Assembly (NCBI GenBank): GCA_964001305.1
Contig: CAXFAI010000040.1
Coordinates: 16,917-80,916 of the forward strand
Source: CAJXMH01 sp964001305
Lineage (GTDB): Bacteria > Bacteroidota > Bacteroidia > Flavobacteriales_E > Vicingaceae
DNA: 64,000 bases
Direction of reading: 5' to 3'
Part shown: piece after piece, positions 58,587-64,000 of the stretch
How positions within the stretch are numbered: the first letter of the stretch is position 1
Layout: every line of letters begins with the position of its first letter
Position numbers and translations under genes: made by a program
The notes under the pieces: generated by a model
Seen by the model: only the letters and a program-made list of their open reading frames with translations
What the model was told of the DNA's origin: nothing
Database searches by the model: none

Positions 58587-60255
58587 ATTGCAATTTATAT
58601 TCCTTAAATTCAGCTAGAATTTCGTTTAAACTTTCATCTTCTTTATGTTTAGCCAAAATCAATTTTTCCTCTTTGGTGATGAATGTTTTACCGTTTATTT
58701 TTCTAAAGTTCTTTTCGACAAAGTTTTCAAAATCTTGTTTTTCATATTCATAAAAGTCAAACTCGGATTTCTTATTTGAAAAGAATTCAATAAAGTTATT
58801 TCTAAACTTGTTTTTAGTTTCTCTTCTAAATTTTTCAAAGGTCATATTTCCAAACTGAGAATATGCTTTCAAAACAAATAGAAAATTGATTTTATATTGA
58901 TGTACAAAAAGAGTATCTCTGTCAAATAAGCGGTCGGCAAAATGGAATGATTTTACAATATTTCCTTTTTCATCAAGTTCACTTGATTCAAAGTTTTTAT
59001 AGTTGTTTATATAGCCGTAAATGAAGAAGTTTGGGGTAATGTTATAACCTTCTGTGATTCTATCCCTATACCTTAAATTCTCTGTGTAATAGTTCCCAGT
59101 TTCATTCAGTAGGTCAATATTATACTGAATCACATTTTTAGCATATGTAAATTGTTTGTATTTAGATACTTTACCAGCGGTGTTGTTCGATTTGTAATAC
59201 TTCGAGTCTCCAATGTAAAAAATATCGCTAGTATCTAATAACGATTGATAATCGAAAATATGGTCGATTATTTTTCCATCATCATTGTATTTTAAATGTT
59301 TTAAAGTTGTTCCATCTTCCGTCTTTTTCTCAATTATTGGGTCTGAAAAAAGCTTATCAATCATATCTTCAAAAACAAGATTATAATTGTTTACAGAAAT
59401 AAATTCTTCTTTCTTTTTTTTGATGCTACTTGTATCTGTTTGAGAAAAATATATTTCACACAAATGATACATTTTTCTTAATGTGTCATTAAAGTACCTA
59501 TATTTTATTTTTCGCAGTTTGGATAAACCATTTTTTTGTAAAAGCTCAAATTTTCTACCTTTTATTAGTGTATAAGATTTGTCAATCGTTAGGAATAGAT
59601 TATGTTCATTATTAAAATGATTGAGTATTGAAAAGAAGTAAATTAATAGTTCTTCTTCGCTATTTAGGACTTTCTTTTTATTGCGGTATATGTTATAAAT
59701 GGGCTGTTTATCTTGCGTTAAAAGAGGAACAGATTTTCTAATTGTCTTTTCCCAATTTGGATTTTTAACTTGCTGTGATTTATATTCAATGTGTTTAAAA
59801 AGAATCTGATTTTTATTCTTTTTGTAAAAATTCACAAAGCTTAAAAGCAAATCTAAATAAGAATACTCTTTGTCTTTTAAATTGGTGCTTAAAGTAGCGG
59901 ATAATGAACTTTGGACAATAGCTGAATGTTTATTTCTTCTCTTAAACTCCAATAAACTATTATAGAAATAAACCGAAATTTGTCTTATCCAATTGTATTC
60001 TGATTTATGTTTAAAAGTTTCACTGGTATCTAAAGAATAGAGTTTGTTTTTACTGAGCCCAAAGACAGTGTTTTCACTGTCTGCCATAAAAACTTTTGGA
60101 AGCATATAAATTAATTCTCCCTTTTCGTATGAGTGATAATATCCAACTGAGAGAATAGTAGCTTCTTGACCTTCTTGATGATAAAATTTCGGGTCATCAA
60201 AAATGTCTTTAAGTTCTTCTAGATTATATTTTTCTCCCTCTATTAGAACCTTCAT
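58585..60255 (-). CDS. McrC/LlaJI-like restriction endonuclease subunit
   Basis: A 556-residue protein, last gene of the operon. It resembles McrC-type and LlaJI-type endonuclease components. The N-terminal part is a helix-rich region of about 280 residues. The nuclease fold has PD-(D/E)xK-like residues: IIDHIFDY (about 329-336) followed by YIGDSKYYK (347-355; Asp350, Lys352). It is expected to be the DNA-cleaving partner of the McrB-like NTPase, cutting unmodified target DNA. I lean to LlaJI-like, because the operon contains a cognate C5-methyltransferase, whereas McrBC attacks methylated DNA; this choice is inference. Its stop codon overlaps the left flank repeat. Confidence 0.8.
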   Translation of the reverse strand: MKVLIEGEKYNLEELKDIFDDPKFYHQEGQEATILSVGYYHSYEKGELIYMLPKVFMADSENTVFGLSKNKLYSLDTSETFKHKSEYNWIRQISVYFYNSLLEFKRRNKHSAIVQSSLSATLSTNLKDKEYSYLDLLLSFVNFYKKNKNQILFKHIEYKSQQVKNPNWEKTIRKSVPLLTQDKQPIYNIYRNKKKVLNSEEELLIYFFSILNHFNNEHNLFLTIDKSYTLIKGRKFELLQKNGLSKLRKIKYRYFNDTLRKMYHLCEIYFSQTDTSSIKKKKEEFISVNNYNLVFEDMIDKLFSDPIIEKKTEDGTTLKHLKYNDDGKIIDHIFDYQSLLDTSDIFYIGDSKYYKSNNTAGKVSKYKQFTYAKNVIQYNIDLLNETGNYYTENLRYRDRITEGYNITPNFFIYGYINNYKNFESSELDEKGNIVKSFHFADRLFDRDTLFVHQYKINFLFVLKAYSQFGNMTFEKFRRETKNKFRNNFIEFFSNKKSEFDFYEYEKQDFENFVEKNFRKINGKTFITKEEKLILAKHKEDESLNEILAEFKEYKLQ

Positions 60256-60257
60256 CT

Positions 60258-61850
60258 TTATGAAGCTTTTAAGTCAACTTTTAAGATTTCTAAAATCTCA
60301 TTCACTTTGTTTAGACCATTTGAATGAATCGGAAAAAAGTCTTCATATGTTGTTCCGTCTTTAAAAATGTTTTCCTCTTCGATTTCATCCTTAAAAACAT
60401 CATTCCACAAATAGAAGATGGCTTTGTTCACAAAGGTTTCTAAATCTATAGTTTCTGATTTGGGCTTAATAAAATAGTTACCCAAGCATTTGTCCATACC
60501 CAAATTGTCATTTGACTTTATCATAGTATTAACTGACTCAATAAAGTCTAACCAAGAAAAATATTCTGAATCTGTAAGTTGTACCTTAAATTTGGCAGAA
60601 TTATTACTTTCTGATGATTCATAATTTATAGGAATATACTCCCAATCCCATCGTCTTTTAAAAGCACTATCCATTGGGAAAAGCGACTGGTCAGAAGTAT
60701 TCATTGTTGCCAGAATGTTTAGATTTGGTGGCAATAGAAGCTTACTTTCATCAATATTTTCATTGCCACTTAATTTTGTTTTAAGATATTCTTTCAACTC
60801 TTTAGAAGGGGTTATTTTGTAGTTATTTGACCTGTCTAATAGCTGGAATATATCGCCAAATATTTCAGCACAATTTCCTCTGTTTATTTCTTCAATCACT
60901 AAGAAATAATCATTTTCAAGGTCATTCCACGCATTCACATAAATATTTGTGAAAGCTTGTGGCACAAACTCGTATTTAATATTATCGCCATCCATAGCAG
61001 GCTTATAACCACCTACAAAAGATGAATAATCATACTCAGGATGAAAAGTTACTCTTTCAGTGCGAACTTCTTTTCCTCTTATTATTTCGTTTACTTTATG
61101 CGATTTGCCTGTCCCAGGTGCACCGTAGAAAATTTTATTAGTAGATCTTAGTTTTATTTGTTCAGTTGAAATATCATTTTTTGGATAAAACTCGTCTAAA
61201 TCAAAATCTGTAAGTAATATTAGTTCTTGAATTTTAGAACCTGAGTATAATGTTTGAATAAATGGGGCTCTTTTAAACTCACTTGGGTGACTAGTTACGG
61301 TAAAAGGACTATCAAAGGAAAGTGTGTCATTTTGATTATTTAAAAAATATTTAGCTTTAAAATCTTCTAAGATTTGTTCTTTTGAATAATCTGCGCTTAA
61401 ATCAATTTCATTATCCGTAAATGATAAATCAAATATATTTTGAAGAACGTTTTTTGGGATATTTAAGTCATTGATAAAATCTTGAACAATAGTTTTGTTT
61501 TCTATAGGCTGATTGAAATCTTTATTTTTGTAGTAAAAGATTGCTGCATCAATAATTTTAGGTTTATTATCAGAGACATAATCTAAAATTCCAGATTCCC
61601 AATTTTTTGATAACCTGAAAAATAGTTGGTTGTCAGAATTGAAACTTTTGTTATTTGTGCCAAAATAAAATAGGTCTTGTAGGAGTTCCGATAGAACATC
61701 TGATTTGGTTGAATATGTAAGGTTTCCTTTTATCTCCTGCTTGTTTTCTGTAGCAATAAAAAGCGAAATTAAACCCCATAGTTTGTTATTGCTTGTTTCT
61801 TTTAGCCCGTAAATAGCATTTAGAACAGTTTCTTTATTTATTTTGCTCAT
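60258..61850 (-). CDS. McrB-like AAA+ NTPase of the restriction system
   Basis: A 530-residue AAA+ protein. After an N-terminal domain of about 235 residues of unknown type (likely DNA or target recognition), the motor has Walker A GAPGTGKS (243-250), Walker B FLVIEEINRG (about 316-325), and the McrB sensor-like ATMNTSDQS (382-390). A C-terminal arginine-rich region follows (FKRRWDWEYIPI). McrB-type motors use GTP rather than ATP. It is expected to drive DNA translocation that activates the McrC-like nuclease. It overlaps the methyltransferase stop by 4 bp and ends 2 bp before the McrC-like gene. Confidence 0.88.
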   Translation of the reverse strand: MSKINKETVLNAIYGLKETSNNKLWGLISLFIATENKQEIKGNLTYSTKSDVLSELLQDLFYFGTNNKSFNSDNQLFFRLSKNWESGILDYVSDNKPKIIDAAIFYYKNKDFNQPIENKTIVQDFINDLNIPKNVLQNIFDLSFTDNEIDLSADYSKEQILEDFKAKYFLNNQNDTLSFDSPFTVTSHPSEFKRAPFIQTLYSGSKIQELILLTDFDLDEFYPKNDISTEQIKLRSTNKIFYGAPGTGKSHKVNEIIRGKEVRTERVTFHPEYDYSSFVGGYKPAMDGDNIKYEFVPQAFTNIYVNAWNDLENDYFLVIEEINRGNCAEIFGDIFQLLDRSNNYKITPSKELKEYLKTKLSGNENIDESKLLLPPNLNILATMNTSDQSLFPMDSAFKRRWDWEYIPINYESSESNNSAKFKVQLTDSEYFSWLDFIESVNTMIKSNDNLGMDKCLGNYFIKPKSETIDLETFVNKAIFYLWNDVFKDEIEEENIFKDGTTYEDFFPIHSNGLNKVNEILEILKVDLKAS

Positions 61851-63103
61851 AGATGTTTTATCATTTCTTTAATAATTAATTCAACAACTGGAACCGAAAC
61901 ACTATTCCCTAGTTGTTTATATGCCTGATTATCTGAAACAGGAAAATCAAATTTATCTGGAAATCCCTGAAGTCTTTGAGCTTCAAGGATAGATAATTTA
62001 CGCTCAATGTCCCAAAGTTTTGGTACACGATTAGCTATAATTGTTGGTGCGTAACTTTCTAAAGTAGAGTAGAAAGCTTCTTGAATTTGTGTTTTAGCGT
62101 GGTCTCCTACGTGAAAACGTAAAGAACCATCTTTTTTCTGGAAAGAGTAAATTCCGTGTCTTCCTTTTTTTGTGTTCGGTTCATATTTAGATGAATCATG
62201 TTCAACACGTTGGTATTCGTCAGAGACATTTTTGAAATGATGTTGAATACGACTTAATTCAAAGTCGGTAAGACGCAACTTTTCTGAATTTTCAGTTGGG
62301 TCAATTATGCTTTTCAAAGTTACGTCAGTTTTAGTTTTTGTTGGAAACTTAAAATCAAAATATTCTAAAGAACCAACGCAATACCATCTTTCTCTCATTT
62401 GAGGCAAACCAAAATCAGTGCTTTTTAAAATTTTCCACTGAATATTATAACCTAACTTTTTTAATGATTCTTCAATTGTTGCTAAAGTCTTCCCTTTGTT
62501 ATGAGATTTTAGACCTTTGACATTCTCCAAAAGGAACATTTTAGGTTTTTTATGCTCTAGGATTCTTAGAATATCAAAGAATAATGTTCCTCTGGTTTTA
62601 TCTTTGAAGCCCTCATTTCTTCCAGAATAACTAAATGGTTGGCAAGGAAATCCAGCAAAAAGAATATCGTGTTCAGGAATTAGTTGAGTATCAATTTTTG
62701 TAATGTCTCCAAATGGAACTTCACCAAAATTGTATTCATAAGTTTGTTGAGCAAACTTATCCCATTCAGAGCTAAAGACACATTTACCATTATTTTGTTG
62801 TGCACCTAATCTAAAACCACCGATTCCTGCGAACAAATCAATAAACTTAAATGTAGGGTTTTCAGGACTTGGAAAATTAATATCCCAATTTAAAGGCAAG
62901 AGATATTGAACATCAGGTTCTTTAGCTATTAATTCATTCTCATTTATTATTTGATAATAATTATTAGCACGTTTTTGATAAGTACTAGTATCAGAGTTAT
63001 TTTGTAGAAAATGGGTGAAGTAGGCAATATCTTCGGCTTCACCATTCATATTCTCAACATTTAAGAATTCTCTTATTTTAGAATATTTTATTTTTCTACT
63101 CAT
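61847..63103 (-). CDS. DNA (cytosine-5-)-methyltransferase
   Basis: A 418-residue C5-methyltransferase with all core motifs in order: I FIDLFAGIGGFRLG, IV GFPCQPFSYSGR (catalytic Cys154), VI LLENVKGL, VIII QMRERWYCVGS, then a variable target-recognition region, IX RLQGFPDKF and X QLGNSVSVPVV. An N-terminal extension of about 85 residues (MSRKIKYSKIREFLNVE) precedes motif I. It methylates one cytosine position in the recognition site to protect the host. The motif order with the target region between VIII and IX is standard. Its start overlaps the HTH gene stop, and its stop overlaps the McrB-like start (both ATGA). Confidence 0.95.
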   Translation of the reverse strand: MSRKIKYSKIREFLNVENMNGEAEDIAYFTHFLQNNSDTSTYQKRANNYYQIINENELIAKEPDVQYLLPLNWDINFPSPENPTFKFIDLFAGIGGFRLGAQQNNGKCVFSSEWDKFAQQTYEYNFGEVPFGDITKIDTQLIPEHDILFAGFPCQPFSYSGRNEGFKDKTRGTLFFDILRILEHKKPKMFLLENVKGLKSHNKGKTLATIEESLKKLGYNIQWKILKSTDFGLPQMRERWYCVGSLEYFDFKFPTKTKTDVTLKSIIDPTENSEKLRLTDFELSRIQHHFKNVSDEYQRVEHDSSKYEPNTKKGRHGIYSFQKKDGSLRFHVGDHAKTQIQEAFYSTLESYAPTIIANRVPKLWDIERKLSILEAQRLQGFPDKFDFPVSDNQAYKQLGNSVSVPVVELIIKEMIKHL

Positions 63104-63300
63104 TTCAGTTGATTCTGACTTTTTAATAATTCTTTTACGTCAATAGATAAAATTTCCGCAATTCGGAACAAGTCTTCCAAACTAGGTTGTCTCACGTTAC
63201 GAGCATATTCGTTAATCGTGTTGTAACTTTTCCCTGTTTGTTTGGCAAGCCAAGTCTGCGAAATTCCTTTGTCCTTTAAAACTTCTTTTATTCGGTTCAT
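63100..63300 (-). CDS. HTH (XRE-type) controller protein of the restriction-modification system
   Basis: A 66-residue single-domain helix-turn-helix protein (SQTWLAKQTGKSYNTINEYARNVRQPSLEDLFRIAEILSIDVKELL). Its size and position match C (controller) proteins that time expression of restriction genes after entry into a new host. It is the first gene of the operon, its stop overlaps the methyltransferase ATG by 4 bp, and a promoter with a CACT(N7)AGTG inverted repeat lies upstream. Autoregulation is the expected role, by analogy. Confidence 0.88.
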   Translation of the reverse strand: MNRIKEVLKDKGISQTWLAKQTGKSYNTINEYARNVRQPSLEDLFRIAEILSIDVKELLKSQNQLK

Positions 63301-63329
63301 TTGAAACCTAAGTTTTGTTTATTCGGTGT

Positions 63330-63361
63330 CAAATATAGCAAAAGTTCACTATTTTTCAGTG
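63330..63361 (-). promoter_or_regulatory. Likely promoter and operator of the restriction-modification operon
   Basis: On the minus strand TATATTTG (complement of 63330-63337) matches TAnnTTTG exactly, 30 bp upstream of the HTH gene start. Ten bases further upstream CACT-N7-AGTG (63347-63361) is an inverted repeat within the -33 region, a plausible C-protein operator. The TTG element is degenerate (CTG). Confidence 0.5.
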
Positions 63362-63405
63362 TAATTATTCATTGTCTTGTCGTGGATTGGGAAAGGACAA
63401 GCTCT

Positions 63406-63470
63406 TTTGGTTTTTCAGCGTTGGGTTTGCGTGTCGGCAAAAACCAAATGTGCTTGACCGAGCGTTGGCT
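63406..63470 (+). repeat. Right flank element of the restriction-modification island
   Basis: A 10-bp stem TTTGGTTTTT (63406-63415) / AAAAACCAAA (63439-63448) encloses the loop that includes TTTCAGCGTTGG (63413-63424). The tail AATGTGCTTGACC ... GTTGGCT follows at 63447-63470. It lies in the same orientation as the left flank element (58506-58586) with the same loop and tail but a different stem. The rest of the 404-bp gap 63301-63704 has the operon promoter, a terminator and no gene. Confidence 0.72.
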
Positions 63471-63618
63471 TTTTCGGTATGCCGCACAACAAGTAAATAA
63501 ATCCCACCATCCATTTTTAAACAACAATAAACACTTATACTTAGTTATTAAACGTTTAAAAATGTTTTCCATCGGCTTCGGCTTTCCGCCCTCTAAAATA
63601 GTGAAATTGAGCATATAA

Positions 63619-63649
63619 AAAAATGCCCTCAATCATTGAGGGCATTTTT
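63619..63649. terminator. Perfect hairpin terminator between the island and rpe
   Basis: AAAAATGCCCTCAA (63619-63632) pairs with TTGAGGGCATTTTT (63636-63649) around TCA, with a T5 tract on each strand. It can end rpe transcription (minus strand). A weak GACC/GGTC hairpin at 63668-63680 lies between it and the rpe stop. Confidence 0.82.
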
Positions 63650-63704
63650 ATGGGTTATATCTGAAAAGACCGAAATGGTCTATTTACTCCATTTAATTAA
63701 GAGT

Positions 63705-64000
63705 CTATGCCTTTTTTAAATCGGCAATGGTTTGTATGGGGTTCGCAGAATTAAAAACAAAACTTCCTGCTACTAAAATGTCTGCGCCTGCTTCTATAAG
63801 TCGGGGGGCTGTTTCTGCATTTACTCCACCATCAATTTCAATTTTACAATTAGAATTGCTTGCTACAATCATTTCCTTTAATCGCCTTACTTTATCATAG
63901 GTTTTCTCAATAAAGCTTTGTCCGCCAAAACCGGGGTTAACCGACATCATGCAAACCAAGTCAATTTCTTCAATTACATTTTCTAAAAGTTTTACCGAAG
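63705..64000 (-). CDS. rpe: Ribulose-phosphate 3-epimerase, C-terminal part
   Basis: The frame is open to the last base, so the N-terminal half of the gene is outside the window; about 98 C-terminal codons are present. The TIM-barrel end is diagnostic: MVCMMSVNPGFGGQSFIEKTYDKVRRLK with the active-site SVNPGFGGQ loop, then CKIEIDGGVNAETA (catalytic Asp in IDGGVN) and GADILVAGSFVF. It interconverts ribulose-5-phosphate and xylulose-5-phosphate in the pentose phosphate pathway. It is transcribed toward the island terminator. Confidence 0.94.
   Translation of the reverse strand, partial: SVKLLENVIEEIDLVCMMSVNPGFGGQSFIEKTYDKVRRLKEMIVASNSNCKIEIDGGVNAETAPRLIEAGADILVAGSFVFNSANPIQTIADLKKA

Noticed and set aside
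63301..63632. ORFs of 105 aa (+) and 87 aa (-) over the right flank element
   Set aside because: Both cross the structured repeat and terminator; translations have no domain and the same wording appears as spurious ORFs wherever such repeats occur.
1..64000. CRISPR arrays, insertion sequences, prophage or integrases
   Set aside because: No regularly spaced direct repeats, transposase, integrase or phage structural genes were seen anywhere in the window.

Overview
The window is about 64 kb of AT-rich chromosome from a Bacteroidota bacterium, most likely a Flavobacteriales-type marine or aquatic lineage. Four things point there: three large secreted proteins with type IX secretion (T9SS) C-terminal sorting domains; tRNA promoters of the Bacteroidota form TTG-N19-22-TAnnTTTG; a short (287 aa) RpoD-type primary sigma factor and a GAPDH with a long N-terminal extension; and bshA for bacillithiol. 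I cannot name the genus from sequence alone. Most of the window is ordinary, tightly packed core chromosome with many 4-bp ATGA overlaps, and no rRNA, prophage, insertion sequence or CRISPR array is visible.

Layout. 1-6.6 kb: the end of htpG with a terminator, a lemA-TPM-TPM envelope operon, a PrsW-like membrane protease, the primary sigma factor (minus), and a TerB-DnaJ membrane co-chaperone. 6.7-11.3 kb: three rhomboid proteases, two of them in an operon behind mutL. 11.4-15.7 kb: a GH3/serine-hydrolase fusion translationally coupled to bshA, then tRNA-Arg(ACG). 15.7-27.5 kb, all minus strand: two T9SS surface proteins, small membrane proteins, an aspartyl/asparaginyl hydroxylase-like enzyme, a secreted endonuclease/phosphatase-family protein, tRNA-Leu(GAG), a response regulator with a GAF-multiPAS histidine kinase, and tRNA-Lys(TTT), which has a broken 3-prime-end copy beside it. 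27.6-42.8 kb: metabolic and housekeeping genes (SDR, aroK, a PRTase, a methyltransferase, rlmD, rocD, gap, an HtrA protease, dapF, a DUF3667 protein, a saccharopine/alanine dehydrogenase-like enzyme, a DUF2079 protein).

42.8-45.3 kb is a small accessory patch: three orphan genes for small secreted, lipoprotein or unknown products, separated by structured intergenic DNA that carries palindromes and the inverted motif GTTGGCAAC/GTTGCCAAC. 45.3-56 kb returns to conserved genes: a sortilin/BNR-repeat protein, a KAS III-like synthase, an Lrp regulator, amtB with a small partner gene, an S9 peptidase, and an AraC/VOC pair. 56.3-58.1 kb encodes a BspA-like (DUF285) T9SS surface protein.

The most distinctive region is 58.1-63.6 kb. 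It holds a four-gene, minus-strand restriction-modification operon: an HTH controller, a DNA cytosine-5 methyltransferase, a McrB-like NTPase, and a McrC/LlaJI-like nuclease. Two same-orientation copies of a structured intergenic element flank it. The two copies share a loop and a tail but have different, internally complementary stems. Next to the left copy lies a roughly 170-bp imperfect palindrome. This looks like a defence cassette sitting between repeat elements. The window ends inside rpe (ribulose-phosphate 3-epimerase).
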